Assembly: GCF_027111255.2 (NCBI RefSeq)
Contig: NZ_CP114285.2
Location: forward strand, 434,001-498,000
Reading direction: 5' to 3'
DNA: 64,000 nucleotides
Source: Flavobacterium flavigenum
Lineage (GTDB): Bacteria; Bacteroidota; Bacteroidia; Flavobacteriales; Flavobacteriaceae
A program made the translations under genes and the position numbers. Positions within the stretch are counted from its first letter, which is position 1; each line of letters starts with the position of its first letter. Under the pieces are notes generated by a model, which made no database searches, was not told where the DNA came from, and saw only the letters and a program-made list of their open reading frames with translations. This document shows, piece by piece, positions 1-9,160 of this stretch.

Positions 1-1420
1 GGGAGAAAAACCCAAAATATTAAATTCTGAAACCAATGAAATTGAAGAGCTGGCCGAATTAGAAGATGAACTGCATATCGAAATTGAACAATTCAACAAA
101 CTGGTCATTACTGAATCCTTTAACCGGGCGGTTATTAAGGAACTGGTACAAAATCTGGATCCGGAAAGCGATGAAAAAACACTGATCTTTGCTGTTCGGG
201 ACAGTCATGCTGATTTGATTGTACAATTGCTTTTTGAAGAATTTGAAGCCATTGGTGTAGAAGTACCGCAAGATTCCATACAAAAACTGACCGGAAAAGT
301 CTATGATGTAGAAAATCTGACCAAACGTTTTAAAAACGAAAAGTTTCCCAACATTGTCGTAACTGTAGATTTACTGACCACAGGAATCGATGTTCCGCAA
401 ATTTGCAATTTAGTTTTTATACGAAGAGTACGCTCCCGTATTCTTTTTGAACAAATGCTGGGTAGGGCAACACGATTATGCAAAGAAATCGACAAACAGT
501 TTTTCAAAATTTACGATGCCGTCCGTGTGTATGAAGCTTTAGAAGATTATACACAGATGAAAACCGTTTCTAACCCTTCCATTTCTTTTCAGCAGCTGAT
601 TGAAGAATTGGAATATATTGATACACCGGAACGTGCCAAAAAACAACTGGAACAAATTGTTGCCAAATTACAGCGCAAAAAGAAACAAATAAACGAAGGC
701 CAAATCGAACAATTCATGTATCTGGCCAAAGGAGAAACCCCTGAAGAATTTATTGAAAACCTTTTAGAAATTGAAAACGAAAACATCAAAAAAGTATTGG
801 TTAATTATGCCAGCCTTTGGGATTTTCTGGACAAAAAAATATACCAGCCCAAGATGCAGTTAGTATCAGAACATCTGGATGAAGTTATTGGACTAGAGCG
901 CGGTTACGGAAAAGCAGAAAAACCGGAAGATTATATCGAAGGTTTCAAAAAGTTTATCGAAGAAAACCGCAATCAGATCGTAGCTTTAAAAACCATCTGC
1001 ACCAAACCGTCAGAACTGGACCGTAAATCACTAAAAGAACTCAAATTATTGTTAGATCAAAAAGGCTATAACGAAATCACGCTTGCTACAGCCTGGAAAA
1101 ATGCCAAAAATCAGGATCTGGCGGCCGATATTATTTCTTTTATCAGGACATTAGCTTTGGATACGGATTTAGTAAGCCACGAAGAGCGTATTAAAAATGC
1201 CGTCAAAAAAATAAAAACAAGCCGTTCCTGGAATACCGTCCAGCTAAAATGGCTCGACCGTTTTGAAAACCAATTATTAGTGGAAACAGTACTCACAAAA
1301 GCCGATTTAGATTCCAGTCCTTTTCAGCAAGAAGGCGGATTTACACGATTGAATAAGATTTTTGAAAACGACTTAGAAAATATTCTGGCAACACTGAATG
1401 AAAATTTATATACGGCTTAA
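1..1420 (+). CDS. hsdR: Type I restriction enzyme R subunit, C-terminal part
   Basis: This is the C-terminal part of the ATP-dependent DNA translocase and endonuclease subunit of a type I restriction system. The frame is open from base 2, so the gene begins outside the window and an internal Met at 215 is not its start. The second RecA-like helicase domain is visible. It has KTLIFAVRDSHADL near the left edge, motif V as TVDLLTTGIDVP and motif VI as QMLGRATRLC. After it comes a charged helical region of about 300 residues, as expected for the C-terminal HsdR part that contacts the methylase. The nuclease and Walker A domains lie outside. It reads into the RhuM gene, hsdM and hsdS on the same strand. 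Confidence 0.9.
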   Translation, partial: GEKPKILNSETNEIEELAELEDELHIEIEQFNKLVITESFNRAVIKELVQNLDPESDEKTLIFAVRDSHADLIVQLLFEEFEAIGVEVPQDSIQKLTGKVYDVENLTKRFKNEKFPNIVVTVDLLTTGIDVPQICNLVFIRRVRSRILFEQMLGRATRLCKEIDKQFFKIYDAVRVYEALEDYTQMKTVSNPSISFQQLIEELEYIDTPERAKKQLEQIVAKLQRKKKQINEGQIEQFMYLAKGETPEEFIENLLEIENENIKKVLVNYASLWDFLDKKIYQPKMQLVSEHLDEVIGLERGYGKAEKPEDYIEGFKKFIEENRNQIVALKTICTKPSELDRKSLKELKLLLDQKGYNEITLATAWKNAKNQDLAADIISFIRTLALDTDLVSHEERIKNAVKKIKTSRSWNTVQLKWLDRFENQLLVETVLTKADLDSSPFQQEGGFTRLNKIFENDLENILATLNENLYTA

Positions 1421-1447
1421 AAGAAGTTACCAATAAAAAAAAACAAA

Positions 1448-2452
1448 GTGAACAATCAAATTGAAATATATAAATCATTGGGTAATACAACTGAAGTAAA
1501 AGTAGTATTCCAGGATGATACTGTTTGGCTCTCTCAAGCCCAGTTAGCCGATTTATTTCAAAAAGACAGAACTGTAATTTCAAAACATATTCGTAACATA
1601 TTTAACGAAAGTGAACTGGAAGAAGAAGTGGTATGTGCAAATTTTGCACATACCACTCAACACGGAGCAATTACTGGGAAAACTCAAGAAAAAATAACCA
1701 AATATTACAACCTAGATGTAATTATTTCTGTGGGTTATCGTGTAAAATCAAAACAAGGAACCCAGTTTCGTCAATGGGCAACCCAGCGATTAAAGGATTA
1801 TCTGGTAAACGGCTATGCCTTAAACGAAAAACGATTAAAAGAACTCAACTACAAATATGCCGATTTAAAAAAGGCCATAAAACTGGCTGCAAATACTGCC
1901 AATATAGAAACCCTAACTTCAACCGAAGCCAAAGGAATTCTGGGCGTGATTCAGCAATATGCTTATGCGCTCGAAACCCTAGACAAGTACGATCATCAGA
2001 ATTTAACCATTGATGAAGGTACATCTGAACAAAAAGAAGTGCAGCAGCTGCATTATGATTATGCCATCGAACAAATTAAAATCTGGCGTAACTATCAGAA
2101 CGCGGGGGACTTATTCGGAAACGAGAAAGACCAGTCTTTTAAAAGTTCACTCGAAACTATTTATCAAACTTTTGATAGCGTAGATTTGTACCCGACAATC
2201 GAAGAAAAAGCGGCCAACCTGCTTTATTTTATTGTTAAAAACCATTCTTTTTCAGATGGAAATAAACGAATTGCGGCAGGCTTGTTTGTTTATTTTTTAG
2301 ATATAAATAACATTTTGCTAAACGAGTCAGGAAACAAAAGAATTGGAGACAACGCCCTGGTAGCAATTACCATCATGATTGCCGAAAGCAAATCAGAAGA
2401 AAAAGACATTATGGTCAAACTGGTCGTCAATTTGATCAACAGCAAAAATTAA
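1448..2452 (+). CDS. RhuM family protein with C-terminal Fic/Doc domain
   Basis: This 334-residue protein lies between hsdR and hsdM. The N-terminal part is RhuM-like: VWLSQAQLADLFQKDRTVIS looks like a helix-turn-helix, followed by YYNLDVIISVGYRVKS and the RQWATQRLKDYL stretch, as in the 'virulence RhuM' family. The C-terminal part carries a Fic/Doc motif, HSFSDGNKR at about residues 272-280, in the Doc-like form with NKR rather than GNGR. Such domains transfer AMP or phosphate to protein targets. The start is GTG, 28 bases after the hsdR stop. Genes of this kind are often embedded in type I restriction operons, and the role there is unsettled. A toxin, a regulator or an accessory of the restriction system are all possible. 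Confidence 0.85.
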   Translation: MNNQIEIYKSLGNTTEVKVVFQDDTVWLSQAQLADLFQKDRTVISKHIRNIFNESELEEEVVCANFAHTTQHGAITGKTQEKITKYYNLDVIISVGYRVKSKQGTQFRQWATQRLKDYLVNGYALNEKRLKELNYKYADLKKAIKLAANTANIETLTSTEAKGILGVIQQYAYALETLDKYDHQNLTIDEGTSEQKEVQQLHYDYAIEQIKIWRNYQNAGDLFGNEKDQSFKSSLETIYQTFDSVDLYPTIEEKAANLLYFIVKNHSFSDGNKRIAAGLFVYFLDINNILLNESGNKRIGDNALVAITIMIAESKSEEKDIMVKLVVNLINSKN

Positions 2453-2504
2453 ACGGTTTCAAAACTTTAACTTTTAAACCTTAAACAATAAAAACTAAGA
2501 ATTA

Positions 2505-3965
2505 ATGAGCGCACAAGAAATAGCCAATAAACTCTGGAATCTTTGTAATGTATTGCGTGATGATGGTGTAACCTATCACGAATACCTGAACGAGCTGACC
2601 TATATTCTTTTCTTAAAACTGAGCGAAGTAAAAGGTTTTGATGACAAAATTCCGGCAGAATACCAATGGCAGTATTTTGTAAATGAACACGACAATAACG
2701 AAGCTTTTGCCCGTTACCGTGAATTTCTGGCAACTGTAAGCACCAAAACCGAAAGCAACAGCATCAAAGAAATATACAGCAATGCCTCTACCAGTTTACG
2801 CAAACCGGTAAACTTTCGCTCTCTGATTACCGCTATCGACAAACTGGACTGGTACGAAGAAGACGATCGTGATGTTATGGGAGACATTTATGAAAGTTTA
2901 TTAGAAAAAAATGCTGGCGAAAAGAAAAGCGGTGCCGGACAGTACTTTACCCCTCGCCCACTGATTAATATCATGGTCGATCTGATGGCGCCAAAAGTTG
3001 GCGAACGCTGGACAGATCCTGCAGCGGGTACCTTTGGTTTTATGATTTCGGCAGACCATTATTTACGCAGTAAAACAGACAGTTATTTTCATTTGTCTGA
3101 AAAAGAAAGAGAGTTTCAAACCACGCAGGCATTCTCGGGTGTTGAATTAGTTCCAGATGCGCACAGACTGGCTTTGATGAATGCCCGTTTACACGGCATG
3201 GAAAGCACCATCCATCTAAACGATACTTTGACCGAATTTGGTAAAAACCTCAAAGATTTTGACGGCGTACTGGCCAATCCTCCATTTGGAACGAAACAAG
3301 GTGGCGAACGCCCAACCCGTGACGATTTTACATTCCCGACGAGTAATAAACAATTGAACTTTTTACAGCACATTTACCGCAGCTTAAAAAAAGACGGAAA
3401 AGCCAGAGCGGCAGTAGTTTTGCCTGATAACGTACTTTTTGAAGACGGCGACGGACAAAAAATTCGCCATGACCTGATGGACAAATGCAATCTGCATACT
3501 ATTTTGCGTTTGCCAACCGGAATTTTTTATGCTGCGGGAGTAAAAACCAATGTGTTATTTTTTACCAGAGAAAAAACAGAAACCAACAATACCCAAAATG
3601 TCTGGTTTTATGATATGCGTACCAATGCGCCAAGCTACGGAAAACGAACGCCTTTTACCGAAAAAGCGTTTGAAGATTTCGTTCTGGCCTATACCGGCGG
3701 CATTCCTTTTGACAGGGTAGAAAAAGAATACGACGGAAGTATTGACGAAACCAGACGAAAAACCATCAAAGACGAACGCTGGAACTGCATCTCGCGCGCC
3801 GAAATCGAAAAAAAGAACTACAGTTTAGATTTAGGTTTAATTGCAGACAGCTCTTTGACCAACTCTGACGATTTAGGCGAACCTATTGATATTGCCAAAG
3901 AAGCCCTTTTAGAATTGCAAAGTATTACGGAGCAATTGAACGCTATGATTAAAGAATTGAGTTAA
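2505..3965 (+). CDS. hsdM: Type I restriction-modification DNA methyltransferase (M subunit)
   Basis: N6-adenine methyltransferase subunit of the type I system, 486 residues. An N-terminal helical domain (residues about 1-140) precedes the Rossmann methylase. Visible motifs are GQYFTPRPL near residue 148, the SAM-binding motif I DPAAGTFGF near 171, and the catalytic NPPF near 258 (motif IV of gamma-class N6-adenine methyltransferases). It would form an M2S1 methylase with the HsdS encoded next, and bind HsdR for restriction. The stop overlaps the hsdS ATG by one base (TAATG), which indicates translational coupling. Length and motifs are normal, so it should be active. Confidence 0.95.
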   Translation: MSAQEIANKLWNLCNVLRDDGVTYHEYLNELTYILFLKLSEVKGFDDKIPAEYQWQYFVNEHDNNEAFARYREFLATVSTKTESNSIKEIYSNASTSLRKPVNFRSLITAIDKLDWYEEDDRDVMGDIYESLLEKNAGEKKSGAGQYFTPRPLINIMVDLMAPKVGERWTDPAAGTFGFMISADHYLRSKTDSYFHLSEKEREFQTTQAFSGVELVPDAHRLALMNARLHGMESTIHLNDTLTEFGKNLKDFDGVLANPPFGTKQGGERPTRDDFTFPTSNKQLNFLQHIYRSLKKDGKARAAVVLPDNVLFEDGDGQKIRHDLMDKCNLHTILRLPTGIFYAAGVKTNVLFFTREKTETNNTQNVWFYDMRTNAPSYGKRTPFTEKAFEDFVLAYTGGIPFDRVEKEYDGSIDETRRKTIKDERWNCISRAEIEKKNYSLDLGLIADSSLTNSDDLGEPIDIAKEALLELQSITEQLNAMIKELS

Positions 3966-5308
3966 TGGAAATGCAATTGCCAAAGAATTGGGTTGAAACT
4001 TATTTGTATAATGCAACTGAGCCTGTGAAAACAGGGGTAAAACCTTATGGTATAGAAAAAGAATATTTCTCTACAGGTAGTATAAAAGATAATAGTTTCA
4101 AAATTGAAGGATTGTATCTCTTTAAACAAAAACCATCAAGAGCGAACCGTGAAGTTTTAGTTGGAGACGTTTTACAAGCAAGGATGTTTGAAACTGATAA
4201 GGCGATTATAATAAATGAAAAATGTAAAGATGCATTATTTTCAACAGGTTTCATTCAGTTGAGAGTTTATAGTAATACAATTAATCAAAAGTATTTATTT
4301 TACTATGTTAAATCAGATATCTTTCATAATCAAAAAAATGAATTAGCATCAGGAACAACACAAGTAGCAATAAATGATTTAAATGCTAAAAAGATTACAT
4401 TTCCTCTCCCTCCACTTCCTGAACAAAACCGAATTGTAGCCAAACTAGATACGCTGTTTGCTCAGCTGGAAATAATAAAAACCAGTATGGCAACTGTTCC
4501 TGTATTGCTTAAAAATTTCAGACAGCAGGTTTTGACGCAGGCTGTTTCTGGAAAGTTGACGGAGAGCTGGAGAGTTGGGAAGGAATTGGAAGAGTGGAAA
4601 AAAATGAAACTTTCAGATTTTTCTATTTCAAAATTAGGGAAGATGCTTGATGGTGCTAAAAACACAGGTGAATTAATTAATTATTTAGGCAATATAAATA
4701 TAAGATGGTTTGAAATTGACTTTACTAATTTAAAGCAATTGAAAATTGAACCTAATGAAATTCATAAATATATTTTACTAAAAGGTGATGTTTTAGTTTG
4801 TGAAGGAGGTGAACCTGGTAGATCTGCAATATGGAAATATGAAAGAAATGATGTCATTTTTCAAAAAGCTCTTCACAGAATCAGGTTAAATGAAAATGTA
4901 TTACCTGATTTTTTTCTTTATAATTTAAGAGTTGACACAATCAATAATAAATTAACTCAGTTATTTACAGGAACAACAATTAAACACTTAACCGGGCGCA
5001 GTTTTTCTACCTATACTATTTCAATACCTCCGTTAAAAGAACAGCGAGAAATCGTTTCCCGAGTAGAAAGTTTATTTACCAAAGCCGATGCCATCGAAAA
5101 ACAATACCAGACGCTAAAAGAAAAAATAGATAATTTGCCACAAGCCATATTGCACAAAGCATTTAAAGGAGAGCTTACGGAGCAGTTGGATAGTGATGGT
5201 GATGCGAGGGAGTTGTTGAAAGAGATTGAAGCCTTAAAAGCTACAGTGGGGAAAGTAAAAAATATAGGGAAAGTTGAAAAACGTACTAAAAAAAAGAAGG
5301 CTATTTAA
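3965..5308 (+). CDS. hsdS: Type I restriction-modification specificity subunit (S subunit)
   Basis: Target-recognition subunit, 447 residues, with the expected two-repeat plan. TRD1 covers about residues 1-135 and is followed by conserved helix 1 with PLPPLPEQNRIVAKLDTLFA. TRD2 covers about 200-350 and is followed by conserved helix 2 with IPPLKEQREIVSRVESLF. Each conserved segment is a long coiled helix that spaces the two half-sites of a bipartite DNA target. Both TRDs are clearly more AT-rich than hsdM, as is usual for specificity genes that exchange TRDs by recombination. The C-terminus ends in a lysine-rich tail. The recognised sequence cannot be read from the protein. Confidence 0.93.
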   Translation: MEMQLPKNWVETYLYNATEPVKTGVKPYGIEKEYFSTGSIKDNSFKIEGLYLFKQKPSRANREVLVGDVLQARMFETDKAIIINEKCKDALFSTGFIQLRVYSNTINQKYLFYYVKSDIFHNQKNELASGTTQVAINDLNAKKITFPLPPLPEQNRIVAKLDTLFAQLEIIKTSMATVPVLLKNFRQQVLTQAVSGKLTESWRVGKELEEWKKMKLSDFSISKLGKMLDGAKNTGELINYLGNINIRWFEIDFTNLKQLKIEPNEIHKYILLKGDVLVCEGGEPGRSAIWKYERNDVIFQKALHRIRLNENVLPDFFLYNLRVDTINNKLTQLFTGTTIKHLTGRSFSTYTISIPPLKEQREIVSRVESLFTKADAIEKQYQTLKEKIDNLPQAILHKAFKGELTEQLDSDGDARELLKEIEALKATVGKVKNIGKVEKRTKKKKAI

Positions 5309-5339
5309 AACAAACTTGCAGAGATTATAATTACAAAAA

Positions 5340-7235
5340 ATGGAATATTTTAAAATAAACGAAAAACAAAATTTTATTGATAATATTGATACTAGATATA
5401 ATTCAAATAATCCCGGTACAATTTGGTTTTTTGACACCCGACATAAATTACAATATCTTTTTAATGAAATCTCTAAAAGATTAAATATTCCATTAGTAAA
5501 TAATTACAATGAAAAACCCAATGGAATGGCTGGTTATGGCAAAGGGTTTAAATTGAAATTTTATGTGCTAACAGGATTCATTGAAAAAAAGTTTCAATCA
5601 AAAATTAAAAAGAAATGTTTTTTAAAGCTTCAGTTTTATGTACATGAAGAGGAACTATATTTTAGTTCTGATATTGATGTTAATTTTTCAGATAGTAAAA
5701 ATAATTTTTCTGCTGATCGAAACATATTACAACAAAATACTTCGAAATCATGGAAAGTTGATGAAACATTCCCTAAAGACTGGAATTCTTTAATCGATTT
5801 AATACTTCCATTTGTATCGGAAAACATTGAATTTTTAGGAAACTACATAACAAAACAATTATTACCAATGATTGAATCCCCATCTGAAGAAAGCGTAGAA
5901 AATACTTTAAGTAAAATCCCTTTAAATCAAATATTGTATGGTCCTCCTGGAACAGGTAAAACCTATCATACAATTAATGAGGCAATTTATATTATTGATC
6001 CAAGCTTTGATTTTAGTCAAGAGAGAAATTTTATAAAGGATGAATATGATAGATTGGTAGCTGAGAAACAAATTTTCTTTACCACTTTCCATCAAAACAT
6101 GAGTTATGAAGATTTCATTGAGGGAATCAAACCTAATATTAATGAGAAACAAGATGTTATTTATAATATTAATAATGGAATATTTAAAAACATTAGCTCA
6201 TTAGCAAATGATAATTGGTTAAATGCTAAAAAGAATTCAGGATTATTAGCATTCGACGAAGCTCTTGACAATTTGATAGAAGAATGGGAAGAAAATAATG
6301 ACTTATTATTTCCAATGAAAACGCAGGGAAAAGATTTTACAATTCTTGGATTTACTGATTCTTCAATACAATTTAAAAAATCTAGCGGAGGTACTGGGCA
6401 TACGTTGAGTAAATCAACATTACGAGATTATTATTATGAAGTTAGAGAAATAGGACAAACTGGAGTAGGTATTTACTATCCACCAATATTAGAAAAATTA
6501 AAACAATATAAGCCTGTTGAATCTTCTACAATAGTAAATAAAAAGGAAAAACCATTTGTATTGATTATTGACGAAATTAACCGTGGCAATGTATCTCAAA
6601 TTTTTGGAGAATTAATTACACTACTAGAAGAGGACAAACGTCTAGGTAATGACGAAGCCTTAGAAGTTATATTACCTTATAGTAAAGAAAAATTTGGGGT
6701 ACCACCTAACCTTTATATCGTTGGTACAATGAATACTGCTGATAGAAGTGTGGAAGCATTGGACACCGCTTTAAGAAGACGTTTTTCATTTACTGAAATG
6801 ATGCCAGAGTATGATGATCTTGTAAAAATTCAGTTTAGAGATTTTAATTTAGGAGAATTATTAAACATCATTAATGACAGAATAGAAGTATTATTGGATA
6901 GAGACCATACAATTGGTCATTCCTATTTTATCAAACTAAAAAATAATGATATTGAAGGGCTAAAGCAAGTTTTTAAAAATTGCATTATACCATTACTTCA
7001 AGAATATTTTTATGGAGATTACGAAAAAATTGGACTAATCATAGGTAAAGATTTTTTTGAAAAATATACAAAATATAATAAAGATATATTTGCTTCATTT
7101 CCTACTCAGCAATATCCTGACAATGGAACAATATTAAGACTAAAAGAAATAGATGAAGATTTTGATATAATCAAAGCAGTTCGATCTCTTCTTAGTATTA
7201 AAATATCTGAAATTTCAGAAACAGAAAATGAATAA
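5340..7235 (+). CDS. mcrB: McrB-type AAA+ GTPase of a type IV restriction system
   Basis: Motor and recognition subunit of an McrBC modification-dependent restriction system, 631 residues. The first 180 or so residues form a lineage-specific N-terminal domain that I do not recognise and that probably reads the modified base. The AAA+ domain has Walker A GPPGTGKTYHT near residue 200, Walker B VLIIDEINRGNVSQIF near 407, and the McrB signature TMNTADRS near 463, followed by an ALRRRFSF arginine-finger segment. In known McrB proteins the nucleotide is GTP. The gene is strongly AT-rich compared with hsdM. Its 3' end overlaps mcrC by 8 bases. It lies 31 bases after hsdS, so it may be co-transcribed with the type I system. 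Confidence 0.92.
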   Translation: MEYFKINEKQNFIDNIDTRYNSNNPGTIWFFDTRHKLQYLFNEISKRLNIPLVNNYNEKPNGMAGYGKGFKLKFYVLTGFIEKKFQSKIKKKCFLKLQFYVHEEELYFSSDIDVNFSDSKNNFSADRNILQQNTSKSWKVDETFPKDWNSLIDLILPFVSENIEFLGNYITKQLLPMIESPSEESVENTLSKIPLNQILYGPPGTGKTYHTINEAIYIIDPSFDFSQERNFIKDEYDRLVAEKQIFFTTFHQNMSYEDFIEGIKPNINEKQDVIYNINNGIFKNISSLANDNWLNAKKNSGLLAFDEALDNLIEEWEENNDLLFPMKTQGKDFTILGFTDSSIQFKKSSGGTGHTLSKSTLRDYYYEVREIGQTGVGIYYPPILEKLKQYKPVESSTIVNKKEKPFVLIIDEINRGNVSQIFGELITLLEEDKRLGNDEALEVILPYSKEKFGVPPNLYIVGTMNTADRSVEALDTALRRRFSFTEMMPEYDDLVKIQFRDFNLGELLNIINDRIEVLLDRDHTIGHSYFIKLKNNDIEGLKQVFKNCIIPLLQEYFYGDYEKIGLIIGKDFFEKYTKYNKDIFASFPTQQYPDNGTILRLKEIDEDFDIIKAVRSLLSIKISEISETENE

Positions 7236-8463
7236 AATTCAGGTTTTTGAACACAGCTTTTTGCCAATTGATAGCAAATTTACACAAACTCATTTTGTTG
7301 CTTTGTCAAAATTGAACGAGCTGCATAATGACAAATATTTTGACTTACGCCATAACGGAATCAAATTCAAACAATACGTAGGCGTTATTCAGGTTGCCGG
7401 ATTAACAATTGAGATTTTACCAAAAATTGATAATGATGGTAAAAGTATTAATACCTGGCAAAAGGCTTTAATAGAAATGCTTCGGGTAACTAAAAAACTT
7501 AAAGTTCAAAAAGTAGGAGAAGCCAATGTAAGCCGACAAAAAATACATCTTTTGGATCTTTATTTTGAGTGGTTTCTTGGAGAAGTTCAAACCTTGATTC
7601 ATCAGGGTTTAATCAAACAATATTACAAAGAGACCAGTAATGTAAAAGCTTTAAAAGGGAAATTAGAATTCGCAGGGCACATTAGTAAAAATCTGGTTCA
7701 CAAAGAACGTTTTTATACGACACACCAAATTTATGACAAAGACCATTTGGTACATCAAATCCTTTTTAAAGCTTTAGAAATTGTCGAGAAATGCTCAAAA
7801 GGAAGTTACCTGTATTCGAAATGCAAAACAGTTCAGCTTGACTTTCCTGACGTAAAAACAATCTCAGTAACTGAAGCTACTTTTTCTAAAATTCCTAAAA
7901 ACAGGAAAACGGCACCCTACGAAACTGCTTTGGCAATTTCAAAATTCATTATATTAAACTTTGCCCCCAATATTTCAAGTGGTTCTGAAAACATGCTGGC
8001 TTTATTATTTGATATGAATTCTTTATGGGAAGAATATATTTTAGCCAGACTCAAACAAAACACTAAAAACATTATTGTTGAAGGACAGCGATCAACACTT
8101 TTTTGGAATGGTATTTCTATCCGGCCAGATATTGTAATGAAAAATGGGGATATAACCTATATCATTGACACCAAATGGAAAAATATCGACTGCAGTAACC
8201 CTTCAACAAATGATTTACGTCAAATGTATGTTTATAATGAGTATTGGAAATCTACAAAAGCAATGCTTTTGTATCCATCAAATACAACAGATTTTAGTCC
8301 ATTTATACCATTTCAAAATCATCATGTTCATGAGTACAGAGTTGATAATAAGCAAAAATTCAAACAGCATGAATGTTGTTTAGGCAAAATTTCTATTTTC
8401 AAATCAAATAAAGAATGTTTAAATGATGAAATTGGTGATGAAATTATAGCGAAGTTTATATAA
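7228..8463 (+). CDS. mcrC: McrC-type nuclease subunit of a type IV restriction system
   Basis: Endonuclease partner of McrB, 411 residues. The N-terminal half is the McrB-binding beta-rich domain, with GVIQVAGLTIEILPKI near residues 52-67. The C-terminal PD-(D/E)xK nuclease core shows RPDIVMKNGD followed by YIIDTKWK near residues 299-318, which supplies the catalytic Asp, Asp and Lys. In the family McrC stimulates McrB GTP hydrolysis and cuts DNA between two modified sites. The ATG lies inside the mcrB 3' end, so the two are translated together. No later gene on this strand appears to belong to the unit. Confidence 0.92.
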   Translation: MNKIQVFEHSFLPIDSKFTQTHFVALSKLNELHNDKYFDLRHNGIKFKQYVGVIQVAGLTIEILPKIDNDGKSINTWQKALIEMLRVTKKLKVQKVGEANVSRQKIHLLDLYFEWFLGEVQTLIHQGLIKQYYKETSNVKALKGKLEFAGHISKNLVHKERFYTTHQIYDKDHLVHQILFKALEIVEKCSKGSYLYSKCKTVQLDFPDVKTISVTEATFSKIPKNRKTAPYETALAISKFIILNFAPNISSGSENMLALLFDMNSLWEEYILARLKQNTKNIIVEGQRSTLFWNGISIRPDIVMKNGDITYIIDTKWKNIDCSNPSTNDLRQMYVYNEYWKSTKAMLLYPSNTTDFSPFIPFQNHHVHEYRVDNKQKFKQHECCLGKISIFKSNKECLNDEIGDEIIAKFI

Positions 8464-8492
8464 AAAGAAAACTAACTATACTTAACACTTCG

Positions 8493-8500
8493 TACTTTTG
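8493..8500 (+). promoter_or_regulatory. -7 promoter box (TACTTTTG) four bases before an ATG
   Basis: The sequence TACTTTTG fits the Bacteroidota sigma-A -7 consensus TAnnTTTG. It ends four bases before the ATG of the SpoU-family methyltransferase. Transcription would start at or next to the start codon, so the message would be nearly leaderless. No convincing -33 TTG is visible at the usual distance. Confidence 0.6.
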
Positions 8501-8504
8501 CCCC

Positions 8505-8963
8505 ATGAATGATAATTTTACAAATGAATATTTTGGCATCGGCATTCACAATGGTAAAACGCCTGAAAATTTGGGTGTTTTGTGGAGGTCGGCTCAAAAC
8601 CTGGGGGCAACTTTTATATTTACGATTGGCAATCGGTATGCCAAACAAGCCTGTGATACACATGATGCGGTAAAAGCGATTCCGTATTTTCACTATGAGA
8701 ATTTCGAAGCTTTTTTTGAAAATTTACCCAAAGGAGCGCGATTGGTTGGTGTGGAATTACATGAAAGTGCTTCAGACTTAGAAACCTTTGAACATCCCAG
8801 ACGCTGTGTGTACCTGTTAGGCGCAGAAGATCACGGTTTGCCTAAAAAAACAATGGAAAAATGCCATCATCTGGTGAAATTCAAATCTGAAAAAAGTTTA
8901 AACGTTGCTGTGGCAGGAACTATTGTGATGTATGACCGGAATTTGCCTAAGCCTCGTTCTTAA
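8505..8963 (+). CDS. SpoU/TrmH family RNA 2'-O-methyltransferase
   Basis: A short SPOUT methyltransferase of 152 residues, the length of TrmL-like enzymes that lack an added RNA-binding domain. All three SpoU motifs are present: motif 1 ENLGVLWRSAQNLGA with the conserved Asn and Arg (residues about 21-35), motif 2 CVYLLGAEDHGLPKK (about 105-119), and motif 3 KSLNVAVAGTIVMYD (about 130-144). The last two form the trefoil knot that binds SAM. The likely substrate is a ribose in tRNA or rRNA; the exact nucleotide cannot be assigned. It has its own promoter box and is separate from the preceding defence genes. Confidence 0.88.
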   Translation: MNDNFTNEYFGIGIHNGKTPENLGVLWRSAQNLGATFIFTIGNRYAKQACDTHDAVKAIPYFHYENFEAFFENLPKGARLVGVELHESASDLETFEHPRRCVYLLGAEDHGLPKKTMEKCHHLVKFKSEKSLNVAVAGTIVMYDRNLPKPRS

Positions 8964-8990
8964 TTCCGAGAAAAAAAATATCATTAAAGA

Positions 8991-9047
8991 CGGTTCTCGA
9001 TACATTTTTTGTTCCGTTTCTCTGCACAAAAAATACTCGAACTGACG
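8991..9047. repeat. Imperfect palindromic intergenic repeat
   Basis: GTTCTCGATACATTTTTTGT is followed after a short loop by ACAAAAAATACTCGAAC. The two arms pair over about 17 positions with small bulges. The element lies between the methyltransferase gene and the next small gene. Its form suits a dispersed intergenic palindrome, and it could also work as a transcript end for the methyltransferase. Whether other copies exist cannot be seen from this window. Confidence 0.5.
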
Positions 9048-9160
9048 AATCCCTAAAAAGTTACTAGTGCTAATTTAGTAATAAATCCATCATTTGATAT
9101 AAAATAGAAACGTTTCATTGCCCTACTTTTAAGAGTATTAATAACTTAAAATTTTAAATC

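Noticed and set aside
1633..2013. A 126-residue frame inside the RhuM/Fic gene
   Set aside because: It lies in another frame of a well-supported gene and has the irregular composition of a shadow frame.
9107..9116. Perfect palindrome GAAACGTTTC upstream of the first MENSN gene
   Set aside because: It resembles a LacI-type operator, but the LacI gene is 8 kb away and no second copy is seen near the GH43 unit, so I do not call it a binding site.
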